64,000 nucleotides of DNA from NCBI GenBank assembly GCA_041664945.1, contig JBAYJY010000002.1:1-64000 (forward strand). The letters are read 5' to 3'. The stretch's first letter is position 1, and each line of letters opens with the position of its first letter. A model generated the notes under the pieces. That model had not been told where the DNA came from. It worked only from the letters and a program-made list of their open reading frames with translations, and ran no database searches. A program made the translations under genes and the position numbers. This DNA is from JBAYJY01 sp041664945 (GTDB lineage Bacteria; UBP15; UBA6099). Shown here one piece after another: positions 44,843-53,225 of this stretch.

Positions 44843-45610
44843 ATGAACCCGGACACGGGACGAGAATATTCTGACATGCCCGCAAACGCCACAAAAAAAA
44901 CGACGCTCGAACGCTGCCGCTCTCTGTGGGAGCGTATGTATCCAGACATAAAAAAGCCTGAGACTTATTTCCGGGGATGGAATGCGGAATCCGCTGCGGA
45001 GGGCAGCGGCCCGACTCTCGACGCTGGTTGCGGCTCCGGCGGCTCTGTCGATTTCAAAGCGGTTCCCGGCGCCGGTTTCTCAGTCGGCATGGATATCGAT
45101 CTCGAAGCTTTGAAAAGAAACCCGAACGCGCTGTTCAAAGTCGCCGGCTCGATGGACGCGTTGCCATTCAAGGACGGAACTTTTGGCGTTATCACATCGC
45201 AGTACGCATTGGAGCATCTCGAACGTCCGCGTGAGAGTTTCGCCGAAATAGCGCGGGCGACAAAAACAGGCGGCGCTTTCATATTCATGACGACAAACTC
45301 CGGCGGCTATTTAGGAACAATGATAAGGCTGATTCCGAACTCCATTCAGTTTGTGATAAAGAGGCGCGTTCTGAAAATGAGCGAGTCTGAGATTTATCCG
45401 GTATACATGCGCTGCAATACGCGGAAGAAACTGATTCGCGCTCTTCATGAAGCCGGGTTCGGCGCGCCGGAGTTTGTTTTCATCGGCGGCCCGTTTTATT
45501 TCGGTTTCTCATACGCCGTTTTCAGGCTCGCCGTTTTATTCGAACGGCTCACGGACGGCGGGCTGAAACATCTGAAGTTTTATATCGTCGGAAGAGCAAA
45601 GCGGCGATGA
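44843..45610 (+). CDS. Class I SAM-dependent methyltransferase
   Basis: 255 residues. The SAM site is clear: motif I LDAGCGSGGS (about 56-65), an acidic end of strand 2 (GMDIDLEAL), GSMDALPFKDGTFGVI for motif II/III and YALEHLERPRESFAEIARATKTGG. The C-terminal part (from about 155) has hydrophobic stretches and LRLAVLFERLTD, and is specific to this protein. Substrate unknown; relatives act on quinones, lipids and small molecules. It starts ten bases after the thpR stop, so it probably shares that transcript. The 3' end is convergent with the coiled-coil gene. Confidence 0.85.
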   Translation: MNPDTGREYSDMPANATKKTTLERCRSLWERMYPDIKKPETYFRGWNAESAAEGSGPTLDAGCGSGGSVDFKAVPGAGFSVGMDIDLEALKRNPNALFKVAGSMDALPFKDGTFGVITSQYALEHLERPRESFAEIARATKTGGAFIFMTTNSGGYLGTMIRLIPNSIQFVIKRRVLKMSESEIYPVYMRCNTRKKLIRALHEAGFGAPEFVFIGGPFYFGFSYAVFRLAVLFERLTDGGLKHLKFYIVGRAKRR

Positions 45611-45639
45611 CGCGAAGTAATCAAGCCGACATTTATCCG

Positions 45640-46050
45640 TCAATCGAATAGACGTTTTGTGAGCGGCAGTTTTTCGAGCACGTTTGTCGCTTTGTCTATG
45701 ACGTCGAAAGCGCGTTCGATCTGCTTCATGCTGTCTTCCATCCGCGACGCCATTTTTTCGAGCCGCACAGTAAGCTCGCCGACGCGGTCGAACGTCACGT
45801 TCATCCGCTCCATGACGTCGTCCATCTTGTCGAAAGTTGAGCTGACCTGATTGAGCGTGCCGTCGATCTTGTCCACAGCGTTGCCTGTCTTATCGATAGT
45901 GAAATCGATCTTGCCGATGGAATTATCCGCGGCTGAAATCACTTCCGATGTGCTGTCTATAGTCGTGTCGAGTTTCGAAATCGCCTTTTCGAGGCGTTTA
46001 ATAATTTTCTCAAACCGCTCGAACGCTTTAAATGGCTGAAAAATTTCCAA
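45640..46050 (-). CDS. Heptad-repeat coiled-coil protein
   Basis: 136 residues with no membrane helix or enzymatic motif. From about residue 10 to 125 hydrophobic residues (Ile, Val, Leu, Met, Phe) recur at 3-4 spacing with Lys, Asp and Glu between, as in SKLDTTIDSTSEV, GKIDFTIDKTGNAVDKIDG and STFDKMDDVMERM; this is a long parallel coiled coil, like the DUF948-type proteins but without their N-terminal membrane anchor. Function unknown. It is divergent from the lipoprotein gene at 46267, with a 216-base gap that contains the -10 box at 46217. Confidence 0.7.
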   Translation of the reverse strand: MEIFQPFKAFERFEKIIKRLEKAISKLDTTIDSTSEVISAADNSIGKIDFTIDKTGNAVDKIDGTLNQVSSTFDKMDDVMERMNVTFDRVGELTVRLEKMASRMEDSMKQIERAFDVIDKATNVLEKLPLTKRLFD

Positions 46051-46216
46051 GGAACTCTACCTCTTAAGAATCTGTATTATTCACCAGCGTATCGGGCGCA
46101 GCATGCCGCGCGCCTACGAAAGAATTATATTTTATATGCGGCAGCTTTGCCATAGCGCCGTTTCTTTTGGAATTCTAAATCTATCCGGAGATTTAAGATT
46201 CAAACCATTATGATGG

Positions 46217-46222
46217 TATAAT
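46217..46222 (+). promoter_or_regulatory. Candidate -10 box (TATAAT) of the lipoprotein gene
   Basis: TATAAT 45 bases before the ATG at 46267; the -35 region (TTTAAG/TTAAGA) is poor. The box supports the start at 46267 and not the ORF extension that begins at 46222. Confidence 0.4.
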
Positions 46223-46266
46223 TGATAAGAGATGCAGAACGGGATAGCCATCGGAGAGCCGGTTTA

Positions 46267-47262
46267 ATGATCAGAAATTCAAAAGGAATATTCAGGTCGA
46301 TATGCGGAATATTCATAGCAGCCGGAATTTTTGCGCTTGCCGGCTGCGGCGGCGGGGGAGGCGGCGGCGGAGCCGCAGCGCCGCCTGCTACGACCGGCGC
46401 GATCAGCGGCTGGCTTGACCGCGGCGCGGTGGCCCGGACTACGGGGCGGACGGAAGACAGAGCGGCGTCGATTATTCCCGTTTCAAACGCCAGCGTCACT
46501 GTTACATCCGGTTCGCAATCTTTTCAGACAAACACGAACGGGTTGGGTTATTTTGAAATCGCCGGATTGCCTCCCGGCAATTACATCGAGGCGACCGCAG
46601 TATCCGGCGCTCTAACGCTTAAAGCGTATTACGACGTTACAGCCGGCCAGATAGCTTCGAAGAGCATTAACGCGCGCACGACTGCGGCGGCAATGGTGTA
46701 TAAGCGGCTGACAGTCGGCATTCCGTCGCATGTTTCTTTCATCGAAAATTCGAGACTGATCGCAGATGTCGAGTCGGAGATTGAGACCGCTCTTGCGGCG
46801 GGCAATTACAATTACGATACGGTTTATGCAGGAGCGAACACTCTGGCCGTTATCGCAAAAGTGAACGCCGGCGCAAGATTCGAGGACACAACAGTTCCAG
46901 TGATCTCAGTGATTTACCCGCAGGCCGCCGCTCAGATATCAGATGTCGATTTCCGCTCCGAATCCTTTTATATTGAAGTTACTTATTCGGACTCAGCGCC
47001 GATGGACGCCGGTTCTCTGAACGTAACGCTTAAGATGGACAGCGATCCGGCGCAAAACGTAACTTCCTATTTTCAGGCGGTTAATTCAACGACTTTGCGC
47101 AGTTCAGGCATTTATGTTTTCAATCGGACCCTGTTCCTGCTGCCGAGCAACGATCACTCCCGCATTATGACCGTCAGCGTTTCTTTGAAGGACATGTCCG
47201 GCAACACTGGAACCGCGAGCAGGTCGTTCACGGTTTATCCGGTCTCGCCGCCGCCGCAATGA
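46267..47262 (+). CDS. Lipoprotein with carboxypeptidase-regulatory-like domain
   Basis: 331 residues. The signal peptide ends in a clear lipobox LAGC, followed at once by a run of eight glycines as a flexible tether. Residues about 45-140 form a carboxypeptidase-regulatory-like beta sandwich (AISGWLD, VSNASVTVTSGSQSFQTNTNGLGYFEIAGLPPGNYI). The remainder includes a helical stretch and a C-terminal Ig-like domain (VPVISVIYPQAAAQI, SVSLKDMSGNTGTASRSFTVYP). It is probably held at the outer membrane and may bind carbohydrate or other surface partners; no enzyme motif. An upstream in-frame ATG at 46222 overlaps the -10 box and is rejected as start. Confidence 0.8.
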   Translation: MIRNSKGIFRSICGIFIAAGIFALAGCGGGGGGGGAAAPPATTGAISGWLDRGAVARTTGRTEDRAASIIPVSNASVTVTSGSQSFQTNTNGLGYFEIAGLPPGNYIEATAVSGALTLKAYYDVTAGQIASKSINARTTAAAMVYKRLTVGIPSHVSFIENSRLIADVESEIETALAAGNYNYDTVYAGANTLAVIAKVNAGARFEDTTVPVISVIYPQAAAQISDVDFRSESFYIEVTYSDSAPMDAGSLNVTLKMDSDPAQNVTSYFQAVNSTTLRSSGIYVFNRTLFLLPSNDHSRIMTVSVSLKDMSGNTGTASRSFTVYPVSPPPQ

Positions 47263-47362
47263 AGGCCGGTCGCCGGATGCGGCCGGAAAATCGCATTTTT
47301 AGAAAGGATGATTCTTTCAGCTTAAGCATTATGCCCAAAGCCGCTTTCGCTCAAAGTAGAAT

Positions 47363-48046
47363 ATGATTAGAGCTATCTTCTTCGACGCTTTCCGCACTCT
47401 GTTTGACAGTTACAAAACTCACGATGACGCCACTCACGCGATAATCGAGTATCACAATCTCGATATCGACCCGGATGTTTTCCACACAAAGTGGGACGAG
47501 TTCATCCTCGCCGGCTGGAAAGACGGCGATTTCATTCTGCAGTGGCCGATGTTCGAGCTTTGCCTCGAATTGACGTTCAAACACTTCGGCGTTTCTGATT
47601 ATGACGCCAAGACAGGAATTAATTTCTGGCTCGACCTCGTCGCCGGCGCGCCGGTTTTCCCGGAAACCCTGCCGGTTCTCGATTCGCTCGCGGATAAATA
47701 CGATATTGCGATCTTATCAAACACGGATAATTTCGAGATAGGGATGTGTCTGAAAAACCATCCGCTGCCGGTGAAAAAGGTAATTTCGTCAGAGGACTCT
47801 CGTTGCTATAAGCCGAACCGGAAGATATTTGACGACGCGTTGTCAGCATTCGGCGTCAACGCGGACGAGGCGGTTATGGTCGGCGACTCGCAATTCGCCG
47901 ATGTGCTCGGCGCCGCAAACGCCGGGATCAGATCGATCTGGATAAACAGGAACGGGAAGGAGCCGCGCGCGGACCTTCCGTCGCCGACCGCCGAGTTGTC
48001 CGACCTGACCGGCGTTCCTGATGTAGTTCGCGGTTTCGACGCATAA
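47363..48046 (+). CDS. HAD-superfamily hydrolase
   Basis: 227 residues. Motif I is FFDAFRTLF with the nucleophile Asp at about residue 8; the second Asp of phosphatases (DxD) is Ala, as in haloacid-dehalogenase-type and some phosphatase members. Motif II ILSNTDN (about 117), motif III Lys in CYKPNRKIF (about 152) and motif IV MVGDSQFADV (about 172) follow. The cap lies between residues 18 and 100 and is helical, type C1. Members of this group act on phosphoglycolate, small phosphates or haloacids; the substrate here is unknown. The gene stands alone. Confidence 0.88.
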   Translation: MIRAIFFDAFRTLFDSYKTHDDATHAIIEYHNLDIDPDVFHTKWDEFILAGWKDGDFILQWPMFELCLELTFKHFGVSDYDAKTGINFWLDLVAGAPVFPETLPVLDSLADKYDIAILSNTDNFEIGMCLKNHPLPVKKVISSEDSRCYKPNRKIFDDALSAFGVNADEAVMVGDSQFADVLGAANAGIRSIWINRNGKEPRADLPSPTAELSDLTGVPDVVRGFDA

Positions 48047-48147
48047 TTCTCAAATTGGAAATGTGAATCAAAACATGCCAGCGCTTGCGTTTCCGCGCGC
48101 ATGTAATAAAATAGTTAGATTATTAAACCGGACTGTCCGATTTATGA

Positions 48148-48711
48148 ATGTTACGGGATGAACAAGCGGATGGCCGAGAGGATAGCAAGTTGGATTTCGA
48201 CAAGAAGTTTTACCAGCGCAACTTTTTCAAGCTCGAACGCTATCGCGTTTCCGCTGACTTGCGCGAGGAAGACAAGGCCGAGGAGAACGAGGCGACGATA
48301 AAGATACTTGTGCCCGCCGCGGCGGCCGCAGGAAAAGTGACCGCCCGTTTTATCGCCGAGTACCAGCCTGAGGACAAGCATTACGTCGCGCTCTCGGCAA
48401 CCTCGAACGGCGCCGGAACAGTAGATGCGCTGGACAGTTCGCTGCGAAAGCTGCTTGAGCCGATATATCCGTTCATATCCGACATAAGGCTCGTGCGTTA
48501 CGGCGTCACGAATATTTCGTCGAAGCGGGGCACGTCAAGCGAAGTGGAAGTCTTCATTCTCGCCACGAATGGGGAAGGCAAGCTGTATTACTCCGAAGTC
48601 AGTTCCGTCAGCGTGATAGAAGCGTCATTTTTCGCGCTGTCGAATATATATAACAGATATTTCCGCGATGAATATATAAGCTGCAAGGCGGCCGGCGCGA
48701 GGAAAAGATGA
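48148..48711 (+). CDS. Stand-alone LeuA/CimA allosteric-domain-like protein
   Basis: 187 residues. The sequence resembles the C-terminal regulatory (LeuA_dimer) domain of isopropylmalate and citramalate synthases: FKLERYRVSADL, EATIKILV, GAGTVDALDSSLRKLL (compare GNGPVDALDxALRKAL), DIRLVRYGVTNI, GTSSEVEVFILATNGEGKLYYSEV and VIEASFFALSNIYNRYF. There is no catalytic TIM barrel here or nearby. The domain in LeuA binds leucine at the dimer interface. The start is uncertain: an ATG at 48148 has no good ribosome site, while a TTG at 48190 follows GAGAGG. The last four bases overlap the start of the next gene, so the two are coupled. Confidence 0.65.
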   Translation: MLRDEQADGREDSKLDFDKKFYQRNFFKLERYRVSADLREEDKAEENEATIKILVPAAAAAGKVTARFIAEYQPEDKHYVALSATSNGAGTVDALDSSLRKLLEPIYPFISDIRLVRYGVTNISSKRGTSSEVEVFILATNGEGKLYYSEVSSVSVIEASFFALSNIYNRYFRDEYISCKAAGARKR

Positions 48712-49697
48712 AAGCGCTTGTAACCGGAGCGACAGGATTTATAGGCTCTCATCTTGCCGAGGTTCTCGCCGACAAGGGGTGGGAAGTTCGCGCGCTCGTT
48801 CGCGAGACCAGCGATGTGGGATTGCTGAATCGGATCGGCGCGGAACTCGTAGTCGGCGACATCCGGGATAAGGATTCGCTGAAGGATGCGCTTGCAGGGC
48901 GCGAGATAATATTTCATTGCGCGGCGCTCGTGGGCGAGTGGGGCGAACCTGTCGACTTCTACAACATCAACGTCGGCGGTATGAAAAATCTGATAGACGA
49001 GGCTGAAAAAGCAGGAGTCAAACGGGTCATAGATGTTAGCTCGACATCCGTTCACGGCTACGAAGGATTCAAGCGCGACACCGAGGAAAGTCCGTACATA
49101 TCATTCGGAATTCTTTACAGCGACACGAAGCAGGAAGCCGAGAAACTGCTTTGGGAAGCGCACGCGCAGGGGCGCATCGAGGCGACATCGATCCGGCCGG
49201 CGATGGTGTGGGGCCCGAGAGATCAGGCTTTTTTCGCGAAGTTTATAAAACTGCTCAAAAAGAAACAGTTTGTATATATCGACGGCGGGCGGCATATCGC
49301 GGGCCTGACTCACGTACGGAATGTTTGCGACGCAATGTTTCGCTCCGCGCAGAATCCGAACTCGATCGGCAAGGCTTTTATTATCACCGATGATAATGAC
49401 ATTACATATCGCGATGTTGTCGAAAAACTGTGCGACGAACTTGGATTTAAAAAGCCGCGCTTGAGCATTTCTTATTCAGCCGCGAAATTTATCGCATACT
49501 GGTCCGAGAAATACGCCCGCCGCAAACAGTCCGAGAAAGCGCCGATTCTGACGCGGATGGGCGTTTCCTGCATCGGCAACGATCTTTCCTTCGATATCAC
49601 GCGCGCGAAAACAATTCTCGGATACGCGCCGCGCTATTCTTTCCCGCAAAGCCTTCCCGAATATTTGGAATGGCTGAAATCCCAGAATAACATATAG
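48708..49697 (+). CDS. NAD-dependent epimerase/dehydratase (extended SDR)
   Basis: 329 residues. The N-terminal nucleotide motif TGATGFIGSHL (residues 6-16), DIRD after strand 3 (GDIRDKDSLKDAL), the HCAALV motif, Ser in DVSSTSVHG and the catalytic YSDTK (Tyr-xxx-Lys, about 140-144) are all there. The C-terminal part (ITDDNDITYRDVVEKLCDELGF, DITRAKTILGYAPRYSF) is that of 3-beta-hydroxysteroid-dehydrogenase- or nucleoside-sugar-epimerase-like enzymes. The substrate is not clear from sequence. Its ATG overlaps the stop of the LeuA-like gene; the coupling suggests a shared task, which is unknown. Confidence 0.88.
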   Translation: MKALVTGATGFIGSHLAEVLADKGWEVRALVRETSDVGLLNRIGAELVVGDIRDKDSLKDALAGREIIFHCAALVGEWGEPVDFYNINVGGMKNLIDEAEKAGVKRVIDVSSTSVHGYEGFKRDTEESPYISFGILYSDTKQEAEKLLWEAHAQGRIEATSIRPAMVWGPRDQAFFAKFIKLLKKKQFVYIDGGRHIAGLTHVRNVCDAMFRSAQNPNSIGKAFIITDDNDITYRDVVEKLCDELGFKKPRLSISYSAAKFIAYWSEKYARRKQSEKAPILTRMGVSCIGNDLSFDITRAKTILGYAPRYSFPQSLPEYLEWLKSQNNI

Positions 49698-49732
49698 ATT
49701 CAAACAATTGTTTATCGAATGTTTTTATAAAT

Positions 49733-50083
49733 TCAGTCGCTCGGCGCTTTAGGTTTCAATCGCTCCAAATTGTAGGCGAATCTTGCGAAGTCACACTTTT
49801 CGTTTTGCGGCCCGCCAATGTATGAAGGTTTAACCTCGCGGCAGGGGCTTGGCCGTTTTTCATATATGGAGCAGCGGACGTTTTCCCCGACGATCCCCTC
49901 AAGCGCTACGCAATGTGGCTTTTTAGCGTTTGTGCCTTTCATCGCGCGGAAGAACTGGCTGACATCCTCGGTCAGTTCGACCGGGACGCCGCCGGGCGTC
50001 TCGTCGTCGGCTTCCGCCCAGTAAAAGCTCGCGCGGTAAATAGCGCAGCACGCGCCGCATTCAAGACAGGGATTCTTCCCCAT
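49733..50083 (-). CDS. YkgJ-family cysteine-cluster protein
   Basis: 116 residues. The pattern PCLECGACCAIYR at the start, then HCVALEG, RCSIYEKRPSPCREV and a last Cys in NEKCDFAR matches the YkgJ/zinc-or-iron-chelating family with eight or so conserved cysteines, thought to bind a Zn or Fe-S centre. The biochemical role is not established. The gene is convergent with the SDR gene and lies 60 bases upstream of the PIG-L gene's end on the same strand. Confidence 0.88.
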   Translation of the reverse strand: MGKNPCLECGACCAIYRASFYWAEADDETPGGVPVELTEDVSQFFRAMKGTNAKKPHCVALEGIVGENVRCSIYEKRPSPCREVKPSYIGGPQNEKCDFARFAYNLERLKPKAPSD

Positions 50084-50143
50084 GAACGCTTACCCCGCAG
50101 AGATGAAGTGTCACAAAATGAACGTTATATATAAAACACTATT

Positions 50144-50905
50144 TTATTTCAGCAAATCGCGAACTGTCAGAGTCCGGTAAGGCTCGACGACAAACTCCGG
50201 AGCGAAAAGGCCGGCGATAGCCTGAACTACCGTGTCGGCCGGTATTTTATTGAGATTCTCGACGAGCTTTTTCTGCTTTGCGTCGAGCATGTGTGTCGTC
50301 TGGCTTGCGTGAGAAAAGAACGCGTCGTATTTTTTGCGGAAAAGCAAGCCGACTGGAATGAACGTGTCGGCTTTGCGGCGCGGCGAATCGAACAGCAGCA
50401 TGTTAGGGCACTGGTGCGGATTGAGGCCTTCGGCGAGGTGTTCGGGGAAATAGTGAGGGAGCAGCGCGAAAGCGTTCGCGCGAAGAGTGGCGAGAGCGAC
50501 AGCGTGATGGTCCGGGTGGTGAGCGTAATCCGGCATCGACGGGTCGAAAGTGAGCAGCAGATCGGGGCGATAAAAGCGAATGAGTCTCATCAACTTGCCC
50601 TGCAATTCGATCGTCGGGCTGAGTTCGCCGTCCGGATAGTCGAAGAAAACGGTGTCGGCGACGCCGAGGATTTCGTTAGCGCGTTTCTGTTCCTCGCGGC
50701 GGATGCGGGTGAGTTCGTCCGGGTTTAGGCTGCGGTTAAGCGTGCCTTTCTCGCCGCGCGTGCAGATGGCGTAGATCACGTTCGCGCCCTGCGCGGCAAG
50801 CCGGTGCACGAGAGCTCCGCAATAATAATCCGCGTCGTCCGGGTGCGCTTGCGTCACCAGAACAGTTTTTTTCGAATATTTTCTGTAGTTGAATAAGAAA
50901 TTCAT
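50144..50905 (-). CDS. PIG-L/LmbE-family deacetylase
   Basis: 253 residues. The metal motif AHPDDADYYCGA (about residues 20-31) and the later HHPDHHAVALATL (about 131-143) supply the zinc ligands and catalytic Asp. Other family features are TRGEKGTLN, RIRREEQKRANEILG, FFDYPDGELSP and PDLLLTFDP. These enzymes remove the acetyl group from N-acetylglucosaminyl lipids or small thiols such as the bacillithiol and mycothiol precursors. The true substrate is unknown. A creatininase-family gene follows on the same strand; in several biosynthetic pathways creatininase-like and PIG-L proteins are found together, but the link here is only position. Confidence 0.92.
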   Translation of the reverse strand: MNFLFNYRKYSKKTVLVTQAHPDDADYYCGALVHRLAAQGANVIYAICTRGEKGTLNRSLNPDELTRIRREEQKRANEILGVADTVFFDYPDGELSPTIELQGKLMRLIRFYRPDLLLTFDPSMPDYAHHPDHHAVALATLRANAFALLPHYFPEHLAEGLNPHQCPNMLLFDSPRRKADTFIPVGLLFRKKYDAFFSHASQTTHMLDAKQKKLVENLNKIPADTVVQAIAGLFAPEFVVEPYRTLTVRDLLK

Positions 50906-50950
50906 ATTTTTAGCGTTCCTCAGCTTTCAGCTTTTCAGTTCAATAAACCT

Positions 50951-51868
50951 TTAAATTAGATCTCTAAGCGCTCTAATTGACCAGCCGAGCGGTTTTTGAA
51001 AGACCTGTTTGCCGGCGCGGGCCTGCTCGAATAATTCGACGCCGAGGTCGGCGTGATAGTTGATCATCGCTTCGCCGGCTTCTTTGGTCGCTATTGACGG
51101 GTTGCCCTGATAGGGCTCCATTTTCGGGTCGCTTACCCAAGTGAGCCCGTGTGCGAGGAAATCGAAATCGGTGGCGGCGTCGTTCGCGCCGAGGGAGCGC
51201 AAGATTTTCGAGATGCCCGAAAGCAGGTGGAAGGGGAGTTGTTTCGCCGATTCCCTGCCTGGGCCGGTCTGCTTCCAGATTTCACGAATCTTTTCCGGCG
51301 CGATAGCGAGCATGAGAGAAGTTTCGTTTGTGCCGCCGTGGGCGTCGGCTGAGTCGCCGCAAGAGCCGGGTCCAAGGCCGGTTTTTTCGAGAAGGTCCGG
51401 GTCGTGAGCCACCATGCGGCGGAAAAGAGTATTGAAAGGCGCGATGAGATTAAGCTTTTTGCCTGCGAGTTCGCGGCCTGCGAGTTCGATAGCCATCTGG
51501 TGGTGAGGGCCGCCGTGGTTGTCTGTGAGAATCCAGTATTTGAACCCGAATGAGGATAATGTTTGGCCGGTATCGAGCAACGCGCCCAGGATTGCTTTGT
51601 ATCTTACGCGCACGGAGCCTTTTACAGGAATTGCGTCGGAGCCGAGCGCGAGAGTGGGCAGAATGACGAACTGAAGCTCGGGATATTTCGCATCGAGTTT
51701 CCTAGCGATGAGGTCGCGAAGGCTTTCGGCGATAAAAATGTCCGTGCCGAGAGGCAGGTGTGCGCCGTGCGTTTCGAGCGGCGATATCGCGGACAGAAAA
51801 ACCGTGTTCGCGCGGTCGAGAGCCTCGAGTTCGAGATAAGTCAAATCCACATAATTAAATGTTTTCAT
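50951..51868 (-). CDS. Creatininase-family amidohydrolase
   Basis: 305 residues from the ATG at 51868 (MKTFNYVDLTYLELE); the extension to 51904 is not family-like. The metal-binding pattern is normal: SPLETHGAHLPLGTDIFIAE (Glu, His and Asp), DNHGGPHH (about residue 111-118) and DAHGGTNETS with the late Glu (about 175-184). Relatives cut creatinine, act in mycofactocin or riboflavin-type pathways (MftE-like), or cleave amides. The substrate cannot be named. It is the likely first gene of a short operon with the PIG-L deacetylase, and it is divergent from rplM. Confidence 0.9.
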   Translation of the reverse strand: MKTFNYVDLTYLELEALDRANTVFLSAISPLETHGAHLPLGTDIFIAESLRDLIARKLDAKYPELQFVILPTLALGSDAIPVKGSVRVRYKAILGALLDTGQTLSSFGFKYWILTDNHGGPHHQMAIELAGRELAGKKLNLIAPFNTLFRRMVAHDPDLLEKTGLGPGSCGDSADAHGGTNETSLMLAIAPEKIREIWKQTGPGRESAKQLPFHLLSGISKILRSLGANDAATDFDFLAHGLTWVSDPKMEPYQGNPSIATKEAGEAMINYHADLGVELFEQARAGKQVFQKPLGWSIRALRDLI

Positions 51869-52054
51869 GACGCTAATTATTGCGAAAAACCTATAAAAAT
51901 ACAAATGGATGAAGGAGTGAGAAAGCGCGCAAATGAAGGGGCCGCCGTTGAAACCGTTGATAAATAGGGTTTACAATTGAAGAACGATATGCTATATATC
52001 ATTGTGAGGCATTAAGGAGATTCACCGCTTTCAGCGTCAAATGGCTTTAAGTGA

Positions 52055-52082
52055 TTGACAATCCAAATATTGCCGCTATAAT
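52055..52082 (+). promoter_or_regulatory. Strong sigma70-type promoter of rplM-rpsI
   Basis: TTGACA, 16-base spacer, TATAAT: both hexamers match the consensus exactly. Transcription would start near 52089, giving a leader of about 72 bases before the rplM ATG. That leader can form a small hairpin (GGGC AGAGAC GCCC, 52097-52110), possibly a regulatory leader. Confidence 0.85.
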
Positions 52083-52160
52083 TGTTTGTTTCGTGGGGCA
52101 GAGACGCCCGAGATGGGTATGTCGCGCGGCCACGGGAAGTAACGAGGGAGCGAAAAAGAG

Positions 52161-52595
52161 ATGAAAACGACGACGTACCCGAAAAAAGATGAGACGCCGA
52201 TGAAGTATTACATATTCGACGCGGAAGGACAGGTCTTGGGCCGTCTTGCGGTTCGCGCGGCGTCACTGATACGCGGAAAGCACAAACCGATCTACCATCC
52301 GGCGGTGGACACAGGCGATTACGTTATCATAGTAAACTGCGCAAAGGTAAAGCTGACCGGCAGGAAACTTGATCAGAAGATGTACTACCACCACTCGAAT
52401 TATCCGGGCGGTCTGAAAGAAGTTAAGTATAAAGATTTAATAGAGCGCCGGCCGGACTTCGTTGTCCGCAAGGCGGTTGAAGGCATGCTGCCGCACAACC
52501 ATCTGGGGCGCAAGCTCATACGCAAACTGAAAGTATATGCCGGTCCGGAGCATCCGCACGCGGCTCAGAAACCTGAAAAAATTACACTTGACTGA
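52161..52595 (+). CDS. rplM: 50S ribosomal protein L13
   Basis: 144 residues, the standard length. Landmarks of the family are all present: MKTTTYPKKDE start, IFDAEGQVLGRLAVRAA, GKHKPIYHPAVDTGDYVIIVN, TGRKLDQKMYYHHSNYPGGL, KAVEGMLPHNHLGRKL and VYAGPEHPHAAQKPE. An internal ATG at 52200 would cut a conserved part and is rejected. L13 is an early-assembly large-subunit protein. It is followed after 17 bases by rpsI, the usual order, and stands behind a consensus promoter. Confidence 0.98.
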   Translation: MKTTTYPKKDETPMKYYIFDAEGQVLGRLAVRAASLIRGKHKPIYHPAVDTGDYVIIVNCAKVKLTGRKLDQKMYYHHSNYPGGLKEVKYKDLIERRPDFVVRKAVEGMLPHNHLGRKLIRKLKVYAGPEHPHAAQKPEKITLD

Positions 52596-52612
52596 ATAGG
52601 GGGCGCACAATC

Positions 52613-53014
52613 GTGGCCAAAGCTACTGTTGAAAAATATTACGGAACCGGACGCCGGAAAGAAGCCATTGCGAAAGTATGGGTAATGCCCGGAACCGGCA
52701 AAATAACAATCAACGGCATAGAGATGTTGACGCTGTTCACCCGCATCGCGCATCAGGCTGAGATACTCGGGCCGCTAAGAGACACAAGGCTCGAAGGCCG
52801 AGTGGATGTCATAGCGCAGACGGTCGGCGGCGGCATAACAGGCCAGTCCGGCGCGATCCGGCTCGGCATCGCCCGCGCGCTCCTGCAAATGGACGAAAGC
52901 CTGCGCAAGCGGCTCCGCGACGGCGGCCACCTTACACGCGATCCGCGCATGAAGGAACGCAAAAAGTACGGCCAGCCCGGCGCGCGCAAGAAATTCCAAT
53001 TTTCAAAACGTTAA
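52613..53014 (+). CDS. rpsI: 30S ribosomal protein S9
   Basis: 133 residues beginning at a GTG with AGGGGG upstream. The family hallmarks YYGTGRRKEAIAKVWVMPG, INGIEMLT, GGGITGQSGAIRLGIARALL and the basic C-terminus DPRMKERKKYGQPGARKKF, SKR are all present; the C-terminal Lys-Arg tail reaches into the ribosomal P site. It is co-transcribed with rplM. No clean terminator follows: the only hairpin is GCCGG-CATATTA-CCGGC (around 53025) without a T-run. Confidence 0.98.
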   Translation: MAKATVEKYYGTGRRKEAIAKVWVMPGTGKITINGIEMLTLFTRIAHQAEILGPLRDTRLEGRVDVIAQTVGGGITGQSGAIRLGIARALLQMDESLRKRLRDGGHLTRDPRMKERKKYGQPGARKKFQFSKR

Positions 53015-53136
53015 TATTCCGTTCGCCGGCATATTACCGGCCAGCGGCGGTGCCATTTCCTCCGCCTACCGGAATGTATTATATTTTATTTTCATTTCCC
53101 GGTTTATATGGCGGATCAAAAGGCGTTTTTTACGTT

Positions 53137-53150
53137 CCGGAAATATCCGG
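53137..53150. promoter_or_regulatory. Palindrome CCGGA-AATA-TCCGG before argC
   Basis: A perfect five-base inverted repeat with a four-base centre, 76 bases before the argC start. It does not look like a known ARG box. It could be an operator for the arginine operon. Confidence 0.25.
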
Positions 53151-53225
53151 TTCGCTTCTTAAAAACACTGCTTTCTGAAAGTGAAATAATATCGAGAATA
53201 ATGTGATCGAAGGAAGGTGACGGAA

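Noticed and set aside
52200..52595. Shorter rplM start at the internal ATG
   Set aside because: The first residues before it match the L13 family and the stretch upstream lacks a ribosome site.
53015..53060. Terminator after rpsI
   Set aside because: The GCCGG/CCGGC hairpin has no following T-tract.
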